A stretch of DNA of 37,060 nt from Pelagibacteraceae bacterium AG-390-O04 (GCA_003278065.1 QCHE01000012.1:1-37060), one strand, 5' to 3'; shown: positions 18,917-28,107, counted from the stretch's first letter. Notes: a model not told the origin generated them from the sequence alone. Translations and numbers: made by a program.

Positions 18917-19227
18917 CATTCTTTTTATTATATTTATATCTTTAGTGCTTTTTCAAAGTTGTGCGACTATTAAAGAGGGTTTTTCATCACAAAAAAAAAA
19001 AAGTACAGATGAATTTTTTAGTTGAAAAAAAATCTCCATTGGTAATGCCCCCAGATTACGACAAGTTACCAGACCCAAAATCTAATGATGTAAAAAATGT
19101 AAATGACTCAAATGTCAAATCTTTAATTACAAATAATTCAGGAAATAACGATCTATCTAACGAAAACAATGGTCTTCCTAATTCCACTTTTGAAGGATCA
19201 ATTATAGAAAAAATTAAAAATAATTAA
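18903..19227 (+). pseudogene. DUF3035-like lipoprotein, frameshifted at a T6 run
   Basis: ATG 18903 opens a lipoprotein precursor: K-K-I-N, hydrophobic core, lipobox L-F-Q-S-C with Cys20. The frame runs on to S-T-D-E-F then hits TGA at 19023-19025. The next frame continues from the same point as F-L-V-E-K-K-S-P-L-V-M-P-P-D-Y, running to 19227. Joined, this gives the D-E-F-x-V-x-x-x-x-P-L-x-x-P-P motif of the alphaproteobacterial DUF3035 lipoproteins commonly found next to lspA. The shift is best explained by one T too many at 19014-19019; a preceding A12 run (18991-19002) is a second weak spot. The ATG overlaps the end of lspA, and the TAA overlaps the pgi ATG. Function unknown. Confidence 0.78.
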
Positions 19228-20381
19228 TGATTACGAGAGGTATTAATTTTAAAAACTTTAAGATTAAAAAAAGTTCTCACTTAGTTAAAAAAAATTTAAA
19301 TGAATTATTAAAAGAAAAAAATGAAATTATTCATTCTTTAAAAAAAAATTATAGAAATTCCTTTGATTCAAATTTTATTAAAAAATATAGAAAATATTCT
19401 AATTTAAGACTAATTGGTATTGGCGGATCTTCTTTGGGTTTTAAGTCAATTTATTATTTTCTTTCCCACAAAATAAAAAAAAAAATTATATTTATAGATG
19501 ATTTAATTCACAATAGACTAAACAAAAAAAATAAGAGAAATTTAAATTTAATTGTTTCAAAATCTGGAAATACAATTGAAACAATAATTAACGCAAATAT
19601 CATAATAAAAAAAAAGGACAAAAATATTTTTCTTACAGAAAAAAAAAACAAACTATTTAAATTTGTTAGCAAAAAAGCTTAAGGCAGATGTAATTTCCCA
19701 TAACAATTATATTGGAGGAAGGTTTTCAGTTCTTTCAGAAGTGGGAATGTTACCTGCAGAATTAATGGGCCTAAATTCAAAAAGTTTTAAAAATATGATG
19801 AATTAATCAAAAATAAAAAATTTTTGAATTCAGTAATAAGCAACGTTAGCACCACTCTTTACCTAATTAAAAATAAAAAATTTAATTCAGTAATTATTAA
19901 TTATGATAAAAAATCTGAAAATTTGTTTCTATGGTATCAACAATTAATAGCAGAGAGTTTAGGAAAAGATAATAAAGGAATTTTACCTGTTATATCAAAT
20001 ATGCCAAGAGATAATCATAGTGTTATGCAATTATATTTAGATGGAATTAAAAAAAATTTTTATACAATTTTTTATGTCCATGAAAAAAATTCTGAAAAAA
20101 TAATAAGTAATAATATATTAAATTCGAAAAATTATTTAAAAAATAAAAATTTGAGTCAAATTTTGTATGCACAAAAAAAGGCTACGGAGAATATATTTGA
20201 TAAAAAAAATATTCCTTTTAGAAGTTTTGAAATTATTAAGAGAGACGAAAGAACTTTAGGGGAGTTATTTACTTTTTTTATATTAGAAACAATTTTGTTA
20301 GCCAAAGCACTCAAAATTAACCCATTTGATCAACCAGCAGTAGAACTAATTAAAAAAGAAACTAAAAAAATTTTAATTTAA
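19227..20381 (+). pseudogene. pgi: Glucose-6-phosphate isomerase, broken by two homopolymer frameshifts
   Basis: Interconverts glucose-6-phosphate and fructose-6-phosphate. Part 1 (19227-19682) holds the SIS-domain G-I-G-G-S-S-L-G and S-K-S-G-N-T-I-E-T and ends after an A6 run at 19671-19676. A middle part in the next frame reads K-A-D-V-I-S-H-N-N-Y-I-G-G-R-F-S-V-L-S-E-V-G-M. Part 3 (about 19791-20381) returns to the first frame and holds N-M-P-R-D-N-H-S and the C-terminal P-F-D-Q-P-A-V-E. Removing one A at 19671-19676 and adding one A at 19789-19793 restores about 385 residues, the short form used by some alphaproteobacteria rather than the 550-residue E. coli type. Such a core enzyme should be intact, so sequence error is likely. 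Confidence 0.85.
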
Positions 20382-20942
20382 TTAAATTTTCCAAAAATAA
20401 TTTTTGAAATACCATACTTTTTTTCCTCAATAATATTAAAATTTAAAGGAAATATATTGTTATCTTTTTTGTGTCTATGAATAATAATAATTCCATTTTC
20501 ATTTAAAATTTTGTTTTTGTGAATTTCATCGATAATTTTGTTTATATTTTTTTCTGCATATGGTGGGTCTAAAAATATAAGGTCAAACTTATTTTTGAAT
20601 TTTTTTAAAAAAATTATTTTCAAGTATATCAGAATTTTTAATTTCATAATTTATTTGTTTTTTAAAATTAGCAAGATTTTTTTTCAATAAATTTAACACA
20701 TTTGGATAATTTTCTACAAAAGTAACATGAAAAGCTTCTCGTGATAGACATTCAATTCCAAATGATCCTACACCTGAAAATAGATCTAAAATATAAGAAT
20801 TTTTTAAACTGAATAAAAATTTATTTGAATGATTTAAAACATTAAATATTGATTCTTTGGTAAGATCTTTTAGAGGTCTAGTTTTTTTATCTTTTGGTTG
20901 CAAAAGAATCTTGCCTTTAAAATTTCCACCTATAATTCTCAT
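20378..20942 (-). pseudogene. rsmD: 16S rRNA (guanine966-N2)-methyltransferase RsmD, frameshifted
   Basis: N-terminal part from ATG 20942: M-R-I-I-G-G-N-F-K-G-K, R-P-L-K-D-L-T-K-E-S-I-F-N-V and the SAM motif L-D-L-F-S-G-V-G-S-F-G-I-E. This frame ends at 20589. The remainder, F-D-L-I-F-L-D-P-P-Y-A-E-K with the catalytic D-P-P-Y, is in another frame ending at 20378. Deleting one base from T7 at 20600-20606 (A7 on the coding strand) joins them as N-N-F-F-K-K-F-K-N-K-F-D-L-I-F at the normal RsmD length of about 187. RsmD methylates G966 of 16S rRNA in the 30S subunit. The ATG overlaps the purD stop (TAATG). Sequence error and real decay are both possible. Confidence 0.85.
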
Positions 20943-22204
20943 TATTCTACAACTTTGAATCCAATATCTTTCCTATAGAATCCACCAGACCAATTTAATT
21001 TTTTTAAATTTTTATAAACATTTTTTTTTGATTCTTTAAAATTTTTACTTAATGAAACAAAGTTTAGTACTCTCCCTCCCGTTGCATATATTTTTCCATT
21101 TTTTTCATTGGTCCCAGCATGAAATAATTCATCGTTTTCATTAAGTTTAATTTTATCTAAGCCTAAAATTTCTACATCTTTTTCATAACTTTCTGGATAG
21201 CCATTTGAGCATAATACTACACATAAACTTTTTTGATCTTTCCATTCAATATTTATTTTTGCTAGACTTTCTGAGCAACATGCTAAAAATATTTGATTTA
21301 AATCAGTCTTTAATTTTGGAAGAATTGTTTGGCACTCTGGATCACCCATACGCACATTATATTCAATTAAATATGGATTATTTTTATAGATCATTAAACC
21401 CGCATATAAAAAACCTTTATAATTTGTTTTTAGATCTTCAAGGGCCTTTAATGTAGGATTAATAATTTTATATAAAATTTTTTTTTCCAATTCATCGTTA
21501 ATAAGTTTTGATGGCGAATATGCACCCATACCTCCTGTATTTTTCCCTTTATCTCCTTCCCCAACCCTTTTATGATCTTGTGCTGTACCAAATTTTTTTA
21601 TCGTAATTCCATCACTTATTATGAAGTAGCTCATTTCTTCTCCCTCAAGAAACTCTTCAATTAAAATGTTTTTTGTTTGACCAAATTTTCCATTAAATAT
21701 TTCATTTACAGCTATCTTTGCTTCAATTAAATTTTGGGAGATATAAACACCTTTACCAGAAGCTATGTTATCAGCTTTAATAACAATAGGGAAATTTGAA
21801 TTTTTTAAAAAATCTATTGCGTTATCCTTATTGTTAAAAATTCCAAAATTAGCAGTTGGAATATTATACTTTTTACAAATTTCTTTTGTAAAAATTTTTG
21901 AGCCTTCTAATTGAGATGCTATTTTATTAGGACCAAAGGTTTTAATTTTAAATTTTTCTAAATAATCCACCAAACCTTCAACCAAAGGTTTTTCTGGTCC
22001 AACTACCACTAAATCAATTTTTTTTTGGATAATAAAATTTTTAAGTTCCTCAAAATTTTCTAGTTTAATATCAACATTCTTAGCAATTTTATTAGTTCCA
22101 GCATTACCTGGACAACAATACAACTCTTTTAAATCCTTAGATTTATATAATGTTTTACATATGGCGTGTTCTCTGCCACCACTTCCTATTACACATATTT
22201 TCAT
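20942..22204 (-). CDS. purD: Phosphoribosylamine-glycine ligase (GARS)
   Basis: 420 residues, family length. Second step of de novo purine synthesis: joins phosphoribosylamine and glycine with ATP. It begins M-K-I-C-V-I-G-S-G-G-R-E-H-A-I and then C-P-G-N-A-G-T, with ATP-grasp landmarks A-S-G-K-G-V-Y-I, I-E-E-F-L-E-G-E-E and Y-N-V-R-M-G-D-P-E-C-Q. The C-terminal domain ends with A-T-G-G-R-V-L-N. It heads a two-gene unit with rsmD and is divergent from the DUF2093 gene with a 27-base gap. Confidence 0.97.
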   Translation of the reverse strand: MKICVIGSGGREHAICKTLYKSKDLKELYCCPGNAGTNKIAKNVDIKLENFEELKNFIIQKKIDLVVVGPEKPLVEGLVDYLEKFKIKTFGPNKIASQLEGSKIFTKEICKKYNIPTANFGIFNNKDNAIDFLKNSNFPIVIKADNIASGKGVYISQNLIEAKIAVNEIFNGKFGQTKNILIEEFLEGEEMSYFIISDGITIKKFGTAQDHKRVGEGDKGKNTGGMGAYSPSKLINDELEKKILYKIINPTLKALEDLKTNYKGFLYAGLMIYKNNPYLIEYNVRMGDPECQTILPKLKTDLNQIFLACCSESLAKINIEWKDQKSLCVVLCSNGYPESYEKDVEILGLDKIKLNENDELFHAGTNEKNGKIYATGGRVLNFVSLSKNFKESKKNVYKNLKKLNWSGGFYRKDIGFKVVE

Positions 22205-22231
22205 ATATTATAATTATATAGACTATTAATT

Positions 22232-22423
22232 ATGAAAAAATTAGCAAAAATAAAATATTTTCCAAATAATTTTAAGATTATTGAGTCAGGCGACCATGTT
22301 ATATGTGCCATATCTGGCAAGGAAATTAGTATTGAGAATTTAACTTATTGGAACGTTGAATTACAAGAGCCTTACTATTCTTATAAAGAAGCTTTTCAAA
22401 AAAAAGAAAATTTAACTAATTAA
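22232..22423 (+). CDS. DUF2093-family small protein
   Basis: 63 residues. The order Y-F-P-N-N-F-K-I-I-E-S-G-D-H-V-I-C-A-I-S-G-K followed by Y-W-N-V-E-L-Q-E-P-Y matches the short DUF2093 proteins found throughout alphaproteobacteria. Conserved features are the single Cys at 29, the Gly pair and the Trp-x-Val-x-x-Gln-Glu. Function is unknown; the pattern resembles a small zinc-ribbon-less adaptor. It stands alone on the plus strand between purD (divergent) and the acyltransferase (convergent, 5-base gap). Confidence 0.82.
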   Translation: MKKLAKIKYFPNNFKIIESGDHVICAISGKEISIENLTYWNVELQEPYYSYKEAFQKKENLTN

Positions 22424-22428
22424 TTTTT

Positions 22429-23286
22429 TTATTTCCAGCGATTGTGAGTCCAAATCCATTCATTAGGGTTTTGAAGTATCATATTTTCAAGAACTCTATT
22501 CAATTTTTCTGTGATTTTTTCTATAGTATCTTCATCTTCAAAGCTAATAGGTTGGTGAATAAATATTTTGAATTTGATGTTTTCAAATCTCTTTATCGAA
22601 ATTGGCACAACTTGCATTTTAAACTTTTTTATCAATTGTGCTGGAATTGAAGTTGTGTAAGCTTGTTTTTTAAAAAAATTAGCTTTAATACCTTCTGATA
22701 CTCGCTGATCTATCATTAAAGCTGTTGAGTAATTTTGTTTAACTAATTTTATTAATTTTTTTAATCCACCAACTCCTTTTTTAATTTGGTTTCTACAAAT
22801 ATGATTTTTTCTAATATTTTCCATTATTTTATTTAAGAAAATATTGTTAAGGGGTCTATAAATAGCAGCTAAATTTATCCCCGATTTTTCAATTTGCATA
22901 GCCATTAGTTCAAAATTACTAAAATGACCTGAAATAAAAATTACTTTCTTATTGTCCTTTCTTATTTGATCTAAAATTTCCTCACCTTCAATAAAAATAT
23001 TATTAAACTTATTTTTTTTGAAGTCTTTAATGAACATATATTCTGCAAATACTCTTCCATAATTATTCCACATTTTTTGAATAATTTTTTGTGTATTTAA
23101 ATGATCTAATTCTGGATAAACATTTCTCAAATTTGACACTATAATTTTTTTAGATCTAAAGAATGGACCAATGATTTGAAAAAGTTTCCCCCCAATATTT
23201 GAAGAAATTTTTAAACCTAATATCTTAAAGATTAAGAAAAAAAATAAAATAATCAAAAATTGAAAAAAATACTTAATGTGTTTCAT
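22429..23286 (-). CDS. lpxL: Lipid A biosynthesis late acyltransferase (LpxL/HtrB type)
   Basis: 285 residues from ATG 23286; ATG 23292 would add Met-Ile. A membrane anchor spans about 5-24. The catalytic H-x4-E motif is H-F-S-N-F-E (His121, Glu126), followed by an R-P-L-N-N motif and the C-terminal P-N-E-W-I-W-T-H-N-R-W-K that is typical of the family. It adds a secondary acyl chain to Kdo-lipid A. It overlaps the end of lpxK and is the last gene of the waaA-lpxK-lpxL run, which supports the lipid A assignment over other acyltransferases. Confidence 0.93.
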   Translation of the reverse strand: MKHIKYFFQFLIILFFFLIFKILGLKISSNIGGKLFQIIGPFFRSKKIIVSNLRNVYPELDHLNTQKIIQKMWNNYGRVFAEYMFIKDFKKNKFNNIFIEGEEILDQIRKDNKKVIFISGHFSNFELMAMQIEKSGINLAAIYRPLNNIFLNKIMENIRKNHICRNQIKKGVGGLKKLIKLVKQNYSTALMIDQRVSEGIKANFFKKQAYTTSIPAQLIKKFKMQVVPISIKRFENIKFKIFIHQPISFEDEDTIEKITEKLNRVLENMILQNPNEWIWTHNRWK

Positions 23287-24223
23287 TATCATTTGATATT
23301 GTATCTAGAAATTTTTTTTCGTCAGTTATTTTCAATTCTGACTTAATAAAAAGAATTTTATCATATTTTTTTTTTTCTAATCGTAAATAATCTTTTTCTG
23401 TAGTTAATATTTTATAATTATTTTTTTCTGCAATTGAATATATTTGTTTCAATTGATCTTCAGAATATTCATAATGGTCAGGATATTCTAAATTTTCTTT
23501 AATATTTAAACCAAATTTTTTTAACATTTCTATAAAAGTTTTATGATTTCCAATTCCAGAAAAGGCTAAATAATTTGAACCTTTATCAAATTGATGAATA
23601 TTAATAGGAATATATTCTCCAACAAATAAATTTATATTTTCAGCAATTTCATTTATCTGTTTTTTTATCTGCTCAAGATTTTCTAGATTACCTATTATAA
23701 AGATATTTTCATAATTTTTAATATTTAAAAAATCTTCCCTTAATGGACCTGATGGTATTGTTTGACCATTACCTATCCAATTAATATTATTAAAACATAC
23801 AAATGATTTATCAAATTGAATGGTATTATCTTGAAGCCCATCATCAAAAATAGCAATTTCGTAATTTTCTTTTATTGCTGCTTCAATTGCATCTGATCTT
23901 TTCTTAAAACAAAATAATTTTCCCTTATTTTGTAAAAGTTTTTGCTCATCTTCTTGGTCCTTGTAAAATTTTTTTATGAAACAACACTTAAATTTTTTTG
24001 ATAAAATATCGTAAATTTTTAGACATAATGATGTTTTTCCAGTTCCTCCAAGATAAATATTACCTACACAAATTGTTTTAATTTTCTTATATTTTTTTTT
24101 AGAAAAACAAAAGTTTTTTAACTTATTTGAATAACCTATTAAAACAGCAAATGGCTTAAGGAGATTTGAATAGATATTTGGTTTTTTTAAGTCCCAAAAT
24201 TTGGGTTTTTTAAATTTCATCAT
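23273..24223 (-). CDS. lpxK: Tetraacyldisaccharide 4'-kinase
   Basis: 316 residues; a second Met one codon in is an alternative start. N-terminal K-P-K-F-W-D is family-like. The Walker A G-G-T-G-K-T is at 59-64, and I-F-D-D-G-L-Q-D supplies the DxD-like metal site. The C-terminal T-T-E-K-D-Y-L-R-L is the signature K-D-x-x-R region. LpxK phosphorylates the 4' position of the lipid A disaccharide at the inner membrane. It overlaps waaA upstream by 14 bases and lpxL downstream. Confidence 0.95.
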   Translation of the reverse strand: MMKFKKPKFWDLKKPNIYSNLLKPFAVLIGYSNKLKNFCFSKKKYKKIKTICVGNIYLGGTGKTSLCLKIYDILSKKFKCCFIKKFYKDQEDEQKLLQNKGKLFCFKKRSDAIEAAIKENYEIAIFDDGLQDNTIQFDKSFVCFNNINWIGNGQTIPSGPLREDFLNIKNYENIFIIGNLENLEQIKKQINEIAENINLFVGEYIPINIHQFDKGSNYLAFSGIGNHKTFIEMLKKFGLNIKENLEYPDHYEYSEDQLKQIYSIAEKNNYKILTTEKDYLRLEKKKYDKILFIKSELKITDEKKFLDTISNDNETH

Positions 24224-25451
24224 TAATTTTTTGATTTAATTCATAAATAGTTTTTTTAAAAATTGCATTTCCAAAATTATGAATTTTTTTTGACTTATTA
24301 CTATTTTTTTTAAAGGTTATATTATTTATAATTTGTTCAATTTTACCAACTTGATTTGAAATTTTAAGAGATTTAAGTAATTTATATATATCTTTGAAAT
24401 TACCTACATGAGGACCATGTAAAATCTTAGCTCCATACCTAGCTGCTTCCAAAGGATTTTGCCCACCCGTCGCTGTAATAGATTTACCAAGAAATACCGT
24501 AGGAGTTTTTCGATAAAATAGTTTAGTTTCTCCGAAAGTATCAACAATATAGATATCAATTTTTTTTAATAACTTATTTTTAGAACTGTGTAAAAAAGTT
24601 GAAAGATTTAATCTTTTTATTTGTTTATTTATTTCTCCAACTCTTTCAACATGTCTTGGAATAATAATTGTGACAATATTATCAATCTTCTTTTTTAGTA
24701 AAATATGAGTTTTGGCTGCAATAATTTCCTCTCCTGGATGTGTGCTTGCTGCGAGCCATATTTTATTATTTTTGATTATCTTATTTAATTTTTTACTATC
24801 ATGTTTTTTAAAATTAATTTTACTTTCAATATATTTTAAATTGCCCAAAAGTTTAATTTTATTTACCTGAAACTTTTTTAGATATTTTTTTGTATCCTTG
24901 TTTTGTGGGTATGCAATCTTAATACTACTCAAGACTTGTCTTGCAAAACTTTCAAACATACTCCACCTTGCAAAAGTTTTTTTTGTCAATCTAGCATTAA
25001 GAAGAATCAGATCTACTTTTTTAGTTTTTAAAATTTTATACATATTAGGCCAAATTTCAGACTCTAAAAATATTGCAATATCAGGTTTCCAATGATCTAA
25101 AAATTTACTGACAATAATAGTATGGTCTAGTGGATAAAATTGATGAGTTAATTTTTTGAATTTATATTTTTTAATAACATTGTAAGAACTTATAGTCGTT
25201 GTGGTTAAAAGGATATTTTTAATTTTTTTATTTTTTTCATAATAACTGAGTATTGGAATTATGCTCATTGTTTCACCTATACTTGCACAATGAAACCAGA
25301 TTAAGTTTCCTTTTTTTCTATTTTTTTTGGAGATACTAAATTTTTCTAAAAATCTTTCTTTATCCTCTTTTTTTTTTAATATTCTAATTATTATTAATAG
25401 TGGTGAGATTAATATGATTAAGTTAGTAAATAGCTGATAAAGAAAAAACAT
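24210..25451 (-). CDS. waaA: 3-deoxy-D-manno-octulosonic acid (Kdo) transferase
   Basis: 413 residues, family length. N-terminal membrane anchor (about 7-24), then W-F-H-C-A-S-I-G-E with the catalytic Glu60. C-terminal landmarks are A-A-S-T-H-P-G-E-E, I-I-P-R-H-V-E-R, G-G-Q-N-P-L-E-A-A and G-P-H-V-G-N-F. WaaA adds Kdo to lipid A precursor. The product is used by the late acyltransferase encoded two genes on, so this cluster makes a Kdo-lipid A in this streamlined organism. It starts two bases after the msbA stop. Confidence 0.97.
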   Translation of the reverse strand: MFFLYQLFTNLIILISPLLIIIRILKKKEDKERFLEKFSISKKNRKKGNLIWFHCASIGETMSIIPILSYYEKNKKIKNILLTTTTISSYNVIKKYKFKKLTHQFYPLDHTIIVSKFLDHWKPDIAIFLESEIWPNMYKILKTKKVDLILLNARLTKKTFARWSMFESFARQVLSSIKIAYPQNKDTKKYLKKFQVNKIKLLGNLKYIESKINFKKHDSKKLNKIIKNNKIWLAASTHPGEEIIAAKTHILLKKKIDNIVTIIIPRHVERVGEINKQIKRLNLSTFLHSSKNKLLKKIDIYIVDTFGETKLFYRKTPTVFLGKSITATGGQNPLEAARYGAKILHGPHVGNFKDIYKLLKSLKISNQVGKIEQIINNITFKKNSNKSKKIHNFGNAIFKKTIYELNQKINDEI

Positions 25452-25453
25452 TA

Positions 25454-27190
25454 TTATTTTTGTATCTGTTTTTCATAAAAGTTTTTATAAACAGATGATT
25501 TTTCTAATAATTCCTCATGTTTTCCATCTGCTATAACATTACCTGAGTCGATAACATAAATTTTATTAGAATTTAAAATAGTCGATAATCTATGAGCAAT
25601 TACTATAGTAGTTTTATTTTTTGTTAATACATCAATAGCATTTTGTATTTTATTCTCCGTTTCAGAATCTAATGAAGAAGTTGCTTCATCTAATAAAATT
25701 ATTGGGCTTTTTTTCATCATAGCTCTTGCTATTGAAATTCTTTGCTTTTCACCCCCGGATAACCTAACACCGTTTTCACCTATGAGAGTTTCATATTTAT
25801 TTGGTAATTTTTCAATAAATTCCTCACAAAACGAAAGTTTGGCAACATCTATAATTTCTTGATTTGATGCATTTTCATTAGCGTATTTAATGTTATTCAA
25901 AATAGTGTCATCAAACAATGTAGTTTCTTGGCTTACTAATGAAATTTGGTTTCTGAGAGATTTTATCGTTACTTCATTTATGGATTGATCATCAATGGAT
26001 ATTTCTCCTGATTTGATATTATAAAATCTTGGTATCAAATTTAAAATTGTAGATTTTCCTGAACCACTTAAACCTACTAAAGATGTCATTTGATTGCCTT
26101 CAAATGTAAGATTAATTGATTTTAGAGTTTTTAATTCTTTTTGATAATAAGAAAAATTTACATCAGAAAATTTTATAAGCCCATTTTTTATGATCAAAGG
26201 CTTAGCATTTGTTTTTTCAGCTATTTCATTTTTATTATCGATAATAGGAAGAATTCTTGATGCAGCTGATAAACCTTGGTTTAGAACCATATTAAGCGTA
26301 GAAAGAGATCTTACAGGTTGGTAAGCAAGCATCATAGCTGCTAAAAAAGAAAAAAAATTATTAATGTCTAATTCGTTATTTGACATAAGTTTACCAGAGT
26401 AAAAAATTAAAATAGCTATCATAAAACCAGTTAAAACTTCCATTACAGGCGAAAGTCTTACAAAGACAGTAGCAATTTTTTGATTTTTATCTTTTAACTG
26501 ATTTAGATGTTTATCAGCTCTAATTTGTTCGTAATCTTCCCTCTGAAAAATTTTTATTAATTTATGATTCTTAAAAAGTTCAACTAAATAAGTTGTTAGA
26601 TATCCTGATTTTTCTTGAGCTTGAGTAGTGACTTTACTAATTCTTTTCCCAAGTGTTTTTGCTGATATTCCTGCCAACGGAACCATAATAATAGAAATAA
26701 GAGCTAGTTTCCAATTTTGTAAAAACATAACAGTTAGCAAACCTATTAATGTAAGCGAGTCTTTAAAGAGAGTTAAAATTGCGTTACTCAATAAATTTGT
26801 AATATGAATTACATCATAAGTTAGATTTGAAATAAAATTTCCTGAATGTTTTTTATCTATAAACTGTGTATCAGCATTAATTAAGGACTTTGTCATATCA
26901 TATTGGAGTTTCTTTTTTACTTCTTCACCAACACCAATCATTGTTGTTTTTGCTAAATATAGAGAAATTCCTTTAGTTGCAAAAGCAATAATAATCATGA
27001 AAGGAATAAAGAAAATTAGGGATTGATCTTTTTCTATAAATAGTTTTTTTATAGCTGGATCAAGAAGCCATGCAATTGATGATGTACTACCAGCAACAAG
27101 TATTGAAAAAAAAGCAGATAAGATAATTTTATTAACGTAAATTTTTGTATAGTCATTATATAATCTTTTATATACTTTTTTCTTATCCAT
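25454..27190 (-). CDS. msbA: Lipid A flippase, ABC exporter MsbA type
   Basis: 578 residues. Six membrane segments (about 20-310) precede one ATPase domain. Walker A G-L-S-G-S-G-K-S-T is at 373-381, the ABC signature L-S-G-G-E-K-Q at 477-483, Walker B I-L-L-D-E at 498-502 and the H-loop A-H-R-L-S-T follows. It exports lipid-linked substrates from the inner membrane. The identity as MsbA rests on its position ahead of waaA-lpxK-lpxL and the overall half-transporter layout; a multidrug exporter has the same fold, but this neighbourhood argues against it. Confidence 0.92.
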   Translation of the reverse strand: MDKKKVYKRLYNDYTKIYVNKIILSAFFSILVAGSTSSIAWLLDPAIKKLFIEKDQSLIFFIPFMIIIAFATKGISLYLAKTTMIGVGEEVKKKLQYDMTKSLINADTQFIDKKHSGNFISNLTYDVIHITNLLSNAILTLFKDSLTLIGLLTVMFLQNWKLALISIIMVPLAGISAKTLGKRISKVTTQAQEKSGYLTTYLVELFKNHKLIKIFQREDYEQIRADKHLNQLKDKNQKIATVFVRLSPVMEVLTGFMIAILIFYSGKLMSNNELDINNFFSFLAAMMLAYQPVRSLSTLNMVLNQGLSAASRILPIIDNKNEIAEKTNAKPLIIKNGLIKFSDVNFSYYQKELKTLKSINLTFEGNQMTSLVGLSGSGKSTILNLIPRFYNIKSGEISIDDQSINEVTIKSLRNQISLVSQETTLFDDTILNNIKYANENASNQEIIDVAKLSFCEEFIEKLPNKYETLIGENGVRLSGGEKQRISIARAMMKKSPIILLDEATSSLDSETENKIQNAIDVLTKNKTTIVIAHRLSTILNSNKIYVIDSGNVIADGKHEELLEKSSVYKNFYEKQIQK

Positions 27191-28056
27191 TAAATTACTT
27201 TTCCTAACAAAATAGTAACTAACAAAATTAAACCAAAAAAATTATTACTTTTAAATAATTTAAGACAAATCTGAGGATTTTCTGATTCAAAATATTTAAT
27301 TTGATAAACAAATAAATGAAAAATTGGTATTGTTAAAAATAAAAAATACATCCAGTTAAAATCCATTAAATAACCTCCAAAAATTAAACATAGGCTTAAA
27401 ATTAAATAACATATAGACAAAAATTTTTTTGAATTACCTTTAAATTTAATTGAGGTTGACTTTAATCCTATTATTTCATCATCTTTAATATCTTGATATC
27501 CATATACTGTGTCGTATCCGAGTGTCCAAAATATGGCTCCAAAATAAAATATTAATGCAATTAAACTTATTTCTCCAGAAATTGAGGTCCAACCAAGAAT
27601 TAAACCATAATTAAATGTTATTCCTAAAAATAGTTGAGGCCAGTAAGTATATCGTTTCATCAATGGATAGGTAAATGCTAGAGGCATTGATCCTAAAGCA
27701 AGAATGATTGTGAATAAATTAAAATTCAATAAAACAAGAAGAGCCAAAAAACATAAGATACCAGAATAGAATAAAGCAATTTTCCAAGAAATTTTTCCTG
27801 AAGCCAAAGGTCTATCTCTAGTTCTTGAAACTTTTTTATCATACTCCTTATCTAAAATGTCATTAACTATACATCCAGCTGATCTCATTAAAACTGATCC
27901 AAGAAAAAAAAGAAGTAAATAAAAAAAATAAATATTAAGATTTTCATTAAAATCATAAACCAAAGTCAAACCCCAGGCACAAGGCCAAAATAACAGCATG
28001 TAGCCAATTGGCTTTTTGAGTCTTGTAAGTTCTATAAAAACATTTAGTTGGTTCAT
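27190..28056 (-). CDS. ubiA: 4-hydroxybenzoate polyprenyltransferase
   Basis: 288 residues with about eight membrane segments. The two Asp-rich motifs that bind the prenyl diphosphate-Mg are N-D-I-L-D-K-E-Y-D (65-73) with T-R-D-R-P-L-A-S-G after it, and a second G-Y-D-T-V-Y-G-Y-Q-D-I-K-D-D (about 185-198). UbiA attaches the polyprenyl tail to 4-hydroxybenzoate in ubiquinone synthesis. The gene overlaps the msbA start by one base (TAATG), so it leads the lipid A block. The link is probably transcriptional rather than functional. Confidence 0.95.
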   Translation of the reverse strand: MNQLNVFIELTRLKKPIGYMLLFWPCAWGLTLVYDFNENLNIYFFYLLLFFLGSVLMRSAGCIVNDILDKEYDKKVSRTRDRPLASGKISWKIALFYSGILCFLALLVLLNFNLFTIILALGSMPLAFTYPLMKRYTYWPQLFLGITFNYGLILGWTSISGEISLIALIFYFGAIFWTLGYDTVYGYQDIKDDEIIGLKSTSIKFKGNSKKFLSICYLILSLCLIFGGYLMDFNWMYFLFLTIPIFHLFVYQIKYFESENPQICLKLFKSNNFFGLILLVTILLGKVI

Positions 28057-28107
28057 AAATTTTACTTGTAAATAACAAACACAAGATTGATAATCAAACT
28101 GATTCGT

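Noticed and set aside
18961-19227. Independent 88-residue ORF starting at GTG 18961
   Set aside because: Its first residues are out-of-frame reading of the lipoprotein signal and A12 run; the remainder is the shifted C-terminal part of the DUF3035-like gene.
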